Positions 10,469 through 17,374 of a DNA stretch of 64,000 bases are shown piece by piece. Numbering within the stretch: position 1 is the first letter of the stretch; each line of letters begins with the position of its first letter. The notes beneath the pieces are model-generated. The model was not told the DNA's origin. It saw nothing but the letters and a program-made list of their open reading frames with translations, and did not search any database. Source of the stretch: Prevotella sp. GTDB lineage: Bacteria; Bacteroidota; Bacteroidia; Bacteroidales; Bacteroidaceae. The stretch is taken from positions 62,001-126,000 of the forward strand of contig JAFYZT010000023.1 of assembly GCA_017548605.1 (NCBI GenBank). The letters run 5' to 3'. Position numbers and translations under genes: made by a program.

Positions 10469-10571
10469 GTCGGCAACAGAACAAGAGATTGGTTTTTTAC
10501 TTTTTGCAAGAATTTAAAAATGGCATTATAACTGCAATTTCCTAACAAATTATAGCTTAAATGTTCTTTTT

Positions 10572-10614
10572 CCGTAAAAAAATTACGGTAATTTCAGAAA
10601 AATGTGTATATTTG
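10572..10614 (+). promoter_or_regulatory. Promoter with overlapping palindrome upstream of the ATPase/TOPRIM pair
   Basis: TATATTTG at 10607-10614 matches the Bacteroidota -7 consensus TAnnTTTG. A palindrome CCGTAA-N5-TTACGG at 10572-10588 covers the expected -33 position, so it could be a repressor site. The -7 box lies inside the apparent coding frame that begins at 10602, which argues that translation starts downstream at 10641. Confidence 0.6.
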
Positions 10615-10640
10615 CAGCAGAAATAAACAAGAGAACTGTT

Positions 10641-11741
10641 ATGCTTATTAAATTTGCCGTAAAAAACTTCCGAGGCTTTGCCGAAAGGATTGAATGGGAT
10701 TTGTCTCAGCCAAGTAATTATTCATTCAATACATACGCCATCAAAGATGGTGTTATCAAGAATGGTATTATCTATGGTCCCAATGGTTCTGGAAAATCGA
10801 ATTTCGCCTTAGCAATCTTTGATATCGAGAATCATCTTTCTGCAAAATGGAAGAAGACGGACTATTACACAAACTTCGTTTATACTGGTGCCCCCAATTC
10901 ACCCGTCGAATTTGAATATCAGTTCAAATTTGACAATGACATTATTGACTATAGATACTCAAAGAACTCCATAGGATTATTATTGTCGGAGTCATTGTCT
11001 GTTAATCAGAAGCAAGTTTTTAAAAGAGATGAAACTGTATTTGAGATTGACGAAAGCCAATTTAAAATAGATACTGCAATCAAAGAAAACTTCAAACAGA
11101 ATGTGAATAGTGTATCTGTCATTAACTTCTTGACAGCTTCATTCCCATTCTCTCAGGATCATTATATCGTTAAATTAGTCCTGTTTGTGAATTCTATGCT
11201 GTGGTTTAAGAACTTGGACAGTCGTGAATTCATTGGTTTGGAAACTGCCAGCTTCAACTTGGAAGAATTTATTATTCAGAATCATTATGTTGATGACTTT
11301 GCAGAGTTCTTGGTAAAAGTAAGCGGACAGTATTTCAAATTTGTTGCCCCCAAAGAAGGCGATAAGAATCTGTATTGCGAAATAGAAGGCAATACCATAC
11401 CATTCCTATTAATGGCATCTACTGGAACCCAAGCACTGGAATTGCTATATGTATGGATTAAAAGGATGTCTGCTGCCTCATTTGTCTTTATCGACGAATT
11501 TGACGCCTTCTATCATTTCAAGTTGGCTTTCGAGGTTTGCAAGCAATTGTTTAATCTCAATTGTCAGGTATTTACATCATCCCACAACACCTATCTGATG
11601 ACGAACGATTTGCTTCGCCCTGATTGCAACTTCATCTTGCAGGACAACAAGATCAAGCCCCTGCAGGCTTGCACAGAAAAAGAACTGAGATTTGGTCACA
11701 ACATTGAAAAACTGTTTAGAGCAGGTGCTTTTGAAGTATGA
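10641..11741 (+). CDS. ABC/AAA15-type ATPase, putative defence effector regulator
   Basis: A 366-residue SMC/ABC-like ATPase. Walker A is GPNGSGKS (residues 46-53). A signature-like ASTGTQALELL lies at about 259-269, Walker B is FVFIDE (281-286), and the switch His is H315 in TSSHNTYL. The N-terminus LIKFAVKNFRGFAERI is typical of AAA15/OLD-like ATPases. The ATG at 10641 is used because an upstream ATG at 10602 overlaps the promoter box. The last four bases overlap the next gene (ATGA). An ATPase coupled to a TOPRIM-like partner recalls PARIS (AriA/AriB), Gabija and OLD systems. Assignment to any one of them is not possible from sequence reading alone. Confidence 0.88.
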   Translation: MLIKFAVKNFRGFAERIEWDLSQPSNYSFNTYAIKDGVIKNGIIYGPNGSGKSNFALAIFDIENHLSAKWKKTDYYTNFVYTGAPNSPVEFEYQFKFDNDIIDYRYSKNSIGLLLSESLSVNQKQVFKRDETVFEIDESQFKIDTAIKENFKQNVNSVSVINFLTASFPFSQDHYIVKLVLFVNSMLWFKNLDSREFIGLETASFNLEEFIIQNHYVDDFAEFLVKVSGQYFKFVAPKEGDKNLYCEIEGNTIPFLLMASTGTQALELLYVWIKRMSAASFVFIDEFDAFYHFKLAFEVCKQLFNLNCQVFTSSHNTYLMTNDLLRPDCNFILQDNKIKPLQACTEKELRFGHNIEKLFRAGAFEV

Positions 11742-12574
11742 TACTGTTTATATTTGAAGGAAAGGTCGATAAGACCTATTTCGAGTCTATCAAGCGACTT
11801 TTCTTCCCAGAGAAGTCTGGCACCTTCGTATGTACATACAATAGCAACATCTATTCGCTTTATACCAAACTGCAAGAACATGACACGCTTCATGGAATGT
11901 TGGAAGTCAACACGGTTTCAGTATTTAAAGAAATCCTGTTGGAAAAAGGCGACGAGACACTAAAGGATATTAGGGAAGATGAGGTCTCAGAAATCTACCT
12001 ATTCTTTGATTACGACTTTCAGGAAAAAGCCAGAACGCTCGAAGAGAACAATAAGAGGTTGTCAGAATTGCTGGAATATTTCACTGACGAGACAGGTACG
12101 GGCAAATTATACATCAACTATCCAATGGTGGAATCACTTCGATATACCAAACAACTTCCTGACAATGACTATTGGCAATACGCAGTAACCCGCCAAAAAT
12201 GTAAAGAAGAGAGTTTCAAGCATCAAGTTCATGAGTTCTCTTTCTATGGTGCCAACTTGGAATATATCATTCTCACCATTAAGTCCGCTGATAACGAGGC
12301 AAAAAAGCAAGAGAAAACAGACACTGCCAAGCAGAATTGGCGATATCTGATAGTGATGAATGTCAGCAAATCGAACTATATCTGCAACGATAAGAACGAG
12401 ATTCCAGACGAAGCTGATAATCAAAAGGATATTTTTGACAACCAACTATCCAAATATGTAGAAACAGAAGATTGCAAGGTGGCCATACTCAATGCATTCC
12501 CCATCTTCCTGTTTGAATACTTTGGGAAGAAGGTTATAGAAAGAGTGAATATTGAGAACTCAATAATAGAATAA
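11738..12574 (+). CDS. TOPRIM-like partner of the ATPase, putative nuclease effector
   Basis: A 278-residue protein starting ILFIFEGKVDKTYFESI. This looks like the first TOPRIM strand, with the catalytic-type glutamate E7 followed by Gly-Lys. The second TOPRIM-like motif is IYLFFDYDFQ, with D91-x-D93, and a conserved-looking YPMVESL with E132 follows. This spacing fits a compact TOPRIM nuclease as in OLD-family or DUF4435-like proteins, but overall identity is not recognised. It overlaps the ATPase by four bases, so the two are co-translated. I infer an ATPase-controlled nuclease or RNase in phage defence; the fold and activity need structural comparison. Confidence 0.7.
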   Translation: MILFIFEGKVDKTYFESIKRLFFPEKSGTFVCTYNSNIYSLYTKLQEHDTLHGMLEVNTVSVFKEILLEKGDETLKDIREDEVSEIYLFFDYDFQEKARTLEENNKRLSELLEYFTDETGTGKLYINYPMVESLRYTKQLPDNDYWQYAVTRQKCKEESFKHQVHEFSFYGANLEYIILTIKSADNEAKKQEKTDTAKQNWRYLIVMNVSKSNYICNDKNEIPDEADNQKDIFDNQLSKYVETEDCKVAILNAFPIFLFEYFGKKVIERVNIENSIIE

Positions 12575-12576
12575 AC

Positions 12577-12786
12577 ATGAACGACAAAGAACCTGGTTAC
12601 GTTTACATTCTAACCATTCCCTGCTTTAGGGAGGACTGGGTGAAGATTGACAAGAGCAGCCGACCTATAGCGAATACAGAATTAAGGGATGATCAAAAAA
12701 CTACCCCTTCTATTCTGCACCAAGTTGGTGCAGAATTCTGCCCCCATGCGTGTTGCCACCTATCAAGGCATCAAGATTGCCGATAA
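12577..12786 (+). pseudogene. N-terminal remnant of a T5orf172/GIY-YIG-like protein
   Basis: The first ~30 codons, including GYVYILTIPCFREDWVKI and KSSRP, match the start of T5orf172 (MUG113) domain proteins. These are usually much longer and carry an Arg/Glu nuclease core. After about 12680 the frame reads unrelated sequence and stops. It begins two bases after the TOPRIM gene, as a third cistron would. A 25-bp palindrome sits at the break. Confidence 0.65.
12712..12736. repeat. 25-bp near-perfect palindrome at a gene-fragment junction
   Basis: Two 12-base arms, ATTCTGCACCAA and its exact complement, surround a single G. There is no T-run after it. It sits where the T5orf172 remnant loses similarity, so it may mark a recombination or deletion junction. 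Confidence 0.7.
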
Positions 12787-12853
12787 ACTACCAAGTGTAG
12801 AAGCACTCCAAGAACGAATCAAACTGTTGGAAGCGCTGTTCGAACAAGAATAA
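12746..12853 (+). pseudogene. Short C-terminal fragment of an unidentified protein
   Basis: A 35-codon frame, open upstream for several codons, contains MRVATYQGIKIADKLPSVEA and ends in LEALFEQE. The helical ending looks like a genuine protein C-terminus, but I cannot name the family. It is out of frame with the T5orf172 remnant and followed directly by the DUF262 fragment, so it is probably debris. Confidence 0.4.
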
Positions 12854-12855
12854 GG

Positions 12856-13029
12856 ATTAAAGAAAAAGAAGATTTGACACAAGAGAATACACCTGCAAAG
12901 GTTGGATTATTGAAACTGCTGCTGGCATCGTCAGGAGTGCAGTTCGTAATTCCTGCCTATCAGCGCAACTATACTTGGACGGCAAACGGAGAGGTAAAAT
13001 GGCAGTCTGACTACATTATACTGTGCTGA
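12856..13029 (+). pseudogene. N-terminal remnant of a DUF262 protein
   Basis: The frame contains LLKLLLASSGVQFVIPAYQR followed by NYTW, the characteristic first DUF262 motif (FxIPxYQRxYxW). It then breaks off into a stop about 15 codons later. The second DUF262 motif (DGQQR) is absent, so the gene is truncated. Intact DUF262 genes occur at 36354-40605. Confidence 0.65.
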
Positions 13030-13049
13030 AATTGAAGAATTAAGAAAGA

Positions 13050-13657
13050 AAACGATTAATAGTTCATGCCGACTTAATGCTGAACAGTGCGTTAAAAGTG
13101 GAAAAGTACGATGATAAGTTTGTGTTCACAAACCCTGGTCTGTTGAAGCTGCCCGTTGAACAAATCTATGCCGGTGAAGAAACGAGAGCTCGCAACCAGC
13201 GCATCCAGAATATGTTCCGCATGATTGGTTTTGGGGAGAATCTTGGCTCAGGTTTTCCTCTTATCCTTAATGCTTGGAATGAGAAACACTGGCTGAAGCC
13301 ACAGCTCATAGAGCAGCGTGATTCTTACAGGTGAAGCTTATCTTGTCGATTGAAACTAAAAAAGAAAAGCCTTATATGCCAGAATTTGGCATAAAAGATG
13401 GCATAAAAGATGGCATAAAAGATGGCATAAAAGATGGCGTAAAAGAACTAACTGAACGTCAGACTGTTAGTCAGACTGTTATTTTGAATTTAATAAGACA
13501 AGATGAGACTATAACCAGTAGTGTTTTGACACAAAAGGCAGGAATTTCACAACGAACTCTTATGAGAGAACTTGCTACTCTTCAAGAGAAAGGCTTCCTT
13601 GCTCGTGAAGGTGGTAGAAAGGAAGGTAAATGGGTAATCCTTGACAAGAAAGAATAA
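13050..13657 (+). pseudogene. Frameshifted C-terminal half of an AlbA_2/RecG-like protein
   Basis: The upstream frame (to 13334) reads LIVHADLMLNSALKVEKYDD, then FVFTNPGLLKLPVEQI, TRARNQRIQNMFRMIG and ENLGSGFPLIL. These are the conserved C-terminal motifs of RecG-like/AlbA_2 ATP-binding proteins. The continuation QVKLILSI lies in another frame from about 13325, so one frameshift separates the pieces. The second piece (to 13657) carries GIKDG tandem repeats and a winged helix-turn-helix. The N-terminal half is missing. The tail could be translated alone from 13331. Confidence 0.65.
13388..13447 (+). repeat. 12-bp tandem repeat GGCATAAAAGAT, 4 perfect copies plus 1 imperfect
   Basis: Four identical 12-mers at 13388-13435 are followed by GGCGTAAAAGAA. 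They encode the linker GIKD-GIKD-GIKD-GIKD-GVKE before the winged helix domain. Because the unit is a multiple of three, copy-number change would alter linker length without breaking the frame. Confidence 0.95.
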
Positions 13658-13764
13658 TATGCCAAAGTGGTTTACACATAGTTGATAATTGCCGTGTATC
13701 AGTACATCGTTGACACTTTTCTGTTAATCTTTGTTTTTCTCTTTAGTTTTATCGTTTTTTGGTT

Positions 13765-13772
13765 TATATTTG
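13765..13772 (+). promoter_or_regulatory. Bacteroidota -7 box (TATATTTG) of the lipoprotein gene
   Basis: TATATTTG fits TAnnTTTG and lies 22 bases before the ATG at 13795. A T-rich segment about 20 bases upstream could serve as the -33 element. Confidence 0.55.
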
Positions 13773-13794
13773 TATCGTTCTACAAATTGACAAC

Positions 13795-14664
13795 ATGAAT
13801 AGACACCTAAAAGGATTTGCTGCAAAAATAAGAAACCAAATGAAAGTTAGTTTCAATATTATTTCATTTTTGTGTATCCTATTTCTTTCTTCATGCCAGA
13901 AAGAGATTGTTCCAAAGGATATTTTTGGCGTATGGGTGATGCAAGAGCAAAACATCACAGATGGTCCTCAATTTACCAAGCTCCTATTGGACAAAGATAA
14001 TTATAGTTTTATCGATCCTGTTGTCTGTGACACCATATTCTTTTTTAAGAACGTTACTGTCAGTGGCGACACTTTATTGCTGACCGATGGTTTTAATCAT
14101 CCTACTCAATGCATCATCGAGGAGCTGCATGATAGTGTGTTAACTTTATCCCATGTTGCTGGCTTTGATAAAGAGATAACTTATAAAAAGGTGTTCAGCG
14201 ATAGTAATGAACCGCCTGTAATAATAAGAGCTTCTGATCTTTCTAAAGACTCATTAGATGTTATTGTGAAATCCTTTTTGGTATGGGATTACTATCAGTA
14301 TCTGAACGAAGAACATAAAGGAGCAAAAACCTATCATAGTTTGACGAAGGCTGAAATGCTGCAGGCTAAAGAATTATTACGACAATACATGACAGATGGC
14401 TCTCTAGAGAAAGATCAAATCGATAATGATGATGCCTATCCGTTTGATCAATACATTCGTCAATACGAATCCTATATGGAAAAAGGACATTTATATGTAA
14501 GAGTAACTCTAAACACCTTTATTCATACACACAAGGAAATTGGCTGTACTGATTTAAAAATAGATAGTTACTCAGTGTGTGATGGCGGCCCTTCCCATGC
14601 CAATGCAACAATAGATTTGACGGACAAAAAAGTTATTGTTTTTATGACTAATGGTCAGGCATAA
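13795..14664 (+). CDS. Putative lipoprotein, unrecognised
   Basis: The protein has a lipoprotein signal: a hydrophobic stretch followed by LFLSSC, with the lipid-attached Cys followed by QKEIVP. It should be anchored in the inner or outer membrane facing the periplasm. Translation can begin at 13795 (long basic n-region) or 13840 (MKVSFNI, a classical 19-residue signal). The promoter box fits both. The first half (FGVWVMQEQ and later DTLLLTDGFN) has a beta-rich, lipocalin-like look, but I do not recognise the family. The gene is AT-rich and follows the debris field, so it may belong to the inserted block. Confidence 0.75.
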   Translation: MNRHLKGFAAKIRNQMKVSFNIISFLCILFLSSCQKEIVPKDIFGVWVMQEQNITDGPQFTKLLLDKDNYSFIDPVVCDTIFFFKNVTVSGDTLLLTDGFNHPTQCIIEELHDSVLTLSHVAGFDKEITYKKVFSDSNEPPVIIRASDLSKDSLDVIVKSFLVWDYYQYLNEEHKGAKTYHSLTKAEMLQAKELLRQYMTDGSLEKDQIDNDDAYPFDQYIRQYESYMEKGHLYVRVTLNTFIHTHKEIGCTDLKIDSYSVCDGGPSHANATIDLTDKKVIVFMTNGQA

Positions 14665-14737
14665 TTTACTTCTATAAAAGAAAAGTAATCTTTAATAGTA
14701 ACAGCCATTTATGAAGTGATTTGGCCATCAATCATAA

Positions 14738-15802
14738 CTATTTCAATACTACGTGAAGAATTGTTTGGCGAATGTTGACCTTGGCGGTTTCCGGTTTCAT
14801 GGCTTCCTCGATGGGGAGGCCTGGGGGATTGATACACACTACTTGTGAAAATCCTGCATCAAGCAGCACCTGACGGTCAGCAATCCGACCAGCAATTAAT
14901 GCGACAGGAACATTTTGGAGCTTGGCTCTCTGGAGAATGCCGAATGGGAGCTTTCCCATCAATGTCTGACGGTCGGCGGAGCCTTCGCCCGTAATGACGA
15001 GGAATGCATCTTTTAGCAGCTCATCGAAACCAACGGCTTCGAGTAGAAGGTCCACACCTGAACGGCAAGCGGCATGGGTATATTGTAGGAAGGCATAGCC
15101 AAGTCCTCCTGCCGCTCCTGCTCCCGGTGTATTCTGACAATCAAAGCCAAAGTGACGGGCAGAAAACTCTGCAAACCGTTTGGCACGGGTATCCAGTTCC
15201 AAAACCATTTCCAGAGTTGCGCCCTTTTGGGGTGCAAAGACATGTGCTGCACCATTTTCCCCACAAAGAGGATTGGTGACATCAGTGGCTATGGTGAAGT
15301 GAACATCATCGAGTGCACGGATATCATCCCATGTGCCTCCGTCGGCAAAGCTGTCAATAATGGCGCGAATCATCCCGATGCCGCAGTCGCTGGTGGCACT
15401 GCCGCCAAGTCCCACGATGACCTGATTACAACCGCGACGAACGGCATCCACTACGAGCTGTCCCGTTCCATAGCTGGTGGTTCGCATAGGATTGCGTTCT
15501 TCCTCTGAGAGCAGCGTCAGTCCGCTGGCCTGGGCCATCTCGATAACAGCCGTAGTGCCATTAATCAGGTACCTTGCCGTGATACGTCGCATCAACGGGT
15601 CACGCACCGGTATCTCCACCAAATCACCACCTAGCGCTTGTTGAAAAGCAGCCATAAAGCCCTCACCACCATCGCTGACGGGAATCTGCACGACCTGAGT
15701 ATCAAGCATCCTTGAGAGAACACCTTCTGCAGCTGCCTGATTAGCCTCCGTTGAGGTCAGGCAACCTTTGAATGAATCTATGGCTACAATAATCTTCTTC
15801 AT
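14738..15802 (-). CDS. Glycerate kinase
   Basis: A 354-residue glycerate kinase of the GlxK/GarK family (type II). It starts KKIIVAIDSFKGCLTSTEA, has the conserved PVSDGGEGF, then IEMAQASGL, YGTGQLVVDA and GLGGSATSDCGIGM, and ends with LVITGEGSADRQTLMGKLPF. It phosphorylates D-glycerate with ATP to a phosphoglycerate feeding glycolysis. It is transcribed alone from a TATCTTTG box 22 bases before the ATG. The downstream neighbour is the lipoprotein, converging on it. Confidence 0.96.
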   Translation of the reverse strand: MKKIIVAIDSFKGCLTSTEANQAAAEGVLSRMLDTQVVQIPVSDGGEGFMAAFQQALGGDLVEIPVRDPLMRRITARYLINGTTAVIEMAQASGLTLLSEEERNPMRTTSYGTGQLVVDAVRRGCNQVIVGLGGSATSDCGIGMIRAIIDSFADGGTWDDIRALDDVHFTIATDVTNPLCGENGAAHVFAPQKGATLEMVLELDTRAKRFAEFSARHFGFDCQNTPGAGAAGGLGYAFLQYTHAACRSGVDLLLEAVGFDELLKDAFLVITGEGSADRQTLMGKLPFGILQRAKLQNVPVALIAGRIADRQVLLDAGFSQVVCINPPGLPIEEAMKPETAKVNIRQTILHVVLK

Positions 15803-15823
15803 ACGCTACATCCTTGACTGGCA

Positions 15824-15831
15824 CAAAGATA
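15824..15831 (-). promoter_or_regulatory. -7 box (TATCTTTG) of the glycerate kinase gene
   Basis: On the minus strand TATCTTTG fits TAnnTTTG, 22 bases before the start codon. Confidence 0.6.
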
Positions 15832-15990
15832 CGAACTATTTCCAAAGCATCAAAAGACTTGCCTGCAAATTTGAGCTTATTTTGGAGTTAAGTAGTTATC
15901 GCTTTGCTTGGTAGTTTTGTTGAGAGGAGTTGAGTTAAAGCACAAAATCTATGGCATGATTTTTGCAGGATATGTGGCAAAAACTTTGAA

Positions 15991-16788
15991 ATGATTACGA
16001 CAGACAATAAGAAAGAACTATATTTGGCGGTGTTGATTGACGCCGACAACGTACCATATTCACAGGTAAAAGAGATGCTCAACGAGCTGACTAAGTTCGG
16101 TGTGCCCACCATCAAACGTATATACGGCGACTGGACCCGCCCCAACCTAGCCGGTTGGAAAGCGGTGTTGCTTGAAAATGCCATCACTCCCGTGCAGCAA
16201 TATGGCTATACCACAGGTAAGAACGCCACCGATTCGGCCATGATTATCGATGCCATGGACATCCTGCACAGTGACAAGGTGGATGGTTTTTGCATCATCT
16301 CCAGCGACAGCGATTTTACACGATTGGCCACCCGTCTGCGCGAGTCGAGCAAATTGGTCATCGGCATGGGTGAACGCAAGACGCCGAAACCTTTTATCGT
16401 TGCTTGCGACAAATTCATATATATAGAAAACCTCGGCAATGACGAGAGTGACAGCGAGGCAGACAGTGACATCGAGGCTACCGCCGACGCGAAAAAGAGC
16501 GATGCCCCGAAGAAGCCCGCCGCACCAAAGGAGAAAATCAACTTTGCCGTGATTAAATTGCTGCGCCGCACCATCGACGACCTGACCGACGATAACGACT
16601 GGGTGTCGATGGCCGAGGTCGGCAGTCTGATACTGAAGAAAAAGCCCGACTTCGACCCGCGTAACTACGGTTTCCAGAAACTCACGCCGCTGATAGAGTC
16701 GTGCCCCAAATATTTTGAGATAGAGAAGCGAAAAAGTGAGAACGGCCACACCAAACATGTGTTCGTACGACTGAAAGCCACGAAATAG
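15991..16788 (+). CDS. NYN domain and OST-HTH/LOTUS domain protein
   Basis: A 265-residue protein with an N-terminal NYN (PIN-like) nuclease domain. Acidic residues D17 and D19 lie in VLIDADNVPY, with ATDSAMIIDAMDIL and D106/D108 in ISSDSDFTRLATRLR. An acidic/Ala linker (about 150-180) leads to a C-terminal OST-HTH/LOTUS RNA-binding domain from about residue 183 to 262. The architecture is typical of the widespread bacterial NYN-LOTUS family, thought to process or bind RNA; its targets are unknown. It lies alone, converging on wbuC with six bases between the stops. Confidence 0.93.
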   Translation: MITTDNKKELYLAVLIDADNVPYSQVKEMLNELTKFGVPTIKRIYGDWTRPNLAGWKAVLLENAITPVQQYGYTTGKNATDSAMIIDAMDILHSDKVDGFCIISSDSDFTRLATRLRESSKLVIGMGERKTPKPFIVACDKFIYIENLGNDESDSEADSDIEATADAKKSDAPKKPAAPKEKINFAVIKLLRRTIDDLTDDNDWVSMAEVGSLILKKKPDFDPRNYGFQKLTPLIESCPKYFEIEKRKSENGHTKHVFVRLKATK

Positions 16789-16794
16789 GCTATA

Positions 16795-17211
16795 TCACTT
16801 CTTCCTTACCTCCAAGATACCATCTACTTCATGTTCGACGAAAGGACCTTCCTTCACTTCGAACAACACACTTCCCGTCTCCAGACACTCCACGTCGTGC
16901 CACGTGTTCTTGGGGATGTCCACCCCGTATTGGCCTGACGACGGACAGAGCACAATGCTCTCCGTTACCTCGCCGTCCTCGTTATAGGTGTTCACCCGCA
17001 CCCTTCCCTTCAAGATGACGATGGTCTCGTCCTTGGTGGGATGGTGATGTACAGCCACCTGCGTACCCACCTCCATGGCATTGAGGAAACGGTGGCATTT
17101 GTCGTCGAGGCTCTGGTGGAAGTTGTGGTTCATCCGCAGGCGAGGTGATTTCCTCGCCTGTTCTATCACGTTGTTAATCAGCTGGTCGTCGATGATTTTC
17201 AGATTATTCAT
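16795..17211 (-). CDS. WbuC family cupin-fold metalloprotein
   Basis: A single cupin domain of 138 residues. It has metal-binding-like histidines in VAVHHHPTKDETIVILKGRV and a later histidine in PKNTWHDVECLE, followed by the acidic FEVKEGPF. WbuC proteins occur in polysaccharide loci and as stand-alone genes; the reaction is not established. The ATG at 17211 (MNNLKIID) is preferred because the upstream ATG at 17226 adds five unconserved residues. It has its own TACTTTTG box, back to back with the lptD promoter. Confidence 0.9.
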   Translation of the reverse strand: MNNLKIIDDQLINNVIEQARKSPRLRMNHNFHQSLDDKCHRFLNAMEVGTQVAVHHHPTKDETIVILKGRVRVNTYNEDGEVTESIVLCPSSGQYGVDIPKNTWHDVECLETGSVLFEVKEGPFVEHEVDGILEVRKK

Positions 17212-17245
17212 GGATGGTATTAACAATAGTTTGTTATTATTGATG

Positions 17246-17253
17246 CAAAAGTA
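17246..17253 (-). promoter_or_regulatory. -7 box (TACTTTTG) of wbuC
   Basis: The minus-strand box is 35 bases before the chosen ATG, in the divergent wbuC/lptD gap. Confidence 0.6.
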
Positions 17254-17310
17254 ATGAAAAAAAAGAGGAATGGCACCTCGGAAGAAAAAAAGAATAAAAA
17301 CATTTAATTC

Positions 17311-17343
17311 TTTTTGTCCTTCACTCGGTTTACACTACCTTTG
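17311..17343 (+). promoter_or_regulatory. Promoter of lptD (TTTTTG, 19 bp, TACCTTTG)
   Basis: TACCTTTG at 17336-17343 matches the -7 consensus. TTTTTG at 17311-17316 sits 19 bases upstream as a good -33 element. The start codon is 32 bases downstream. Confidence 0.7.
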
Positions 17344-17374
17344 TACCCAATAAACAGAAGTTACCTAACGGTAA

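Noticed and set aside
10602..10640. Upstream ATG start for the ATPase gene
   Set aside because: The first codons overlap the TATATTTG -7 box, and the conserved N-terminal strand begins right after the ATG at 10641.
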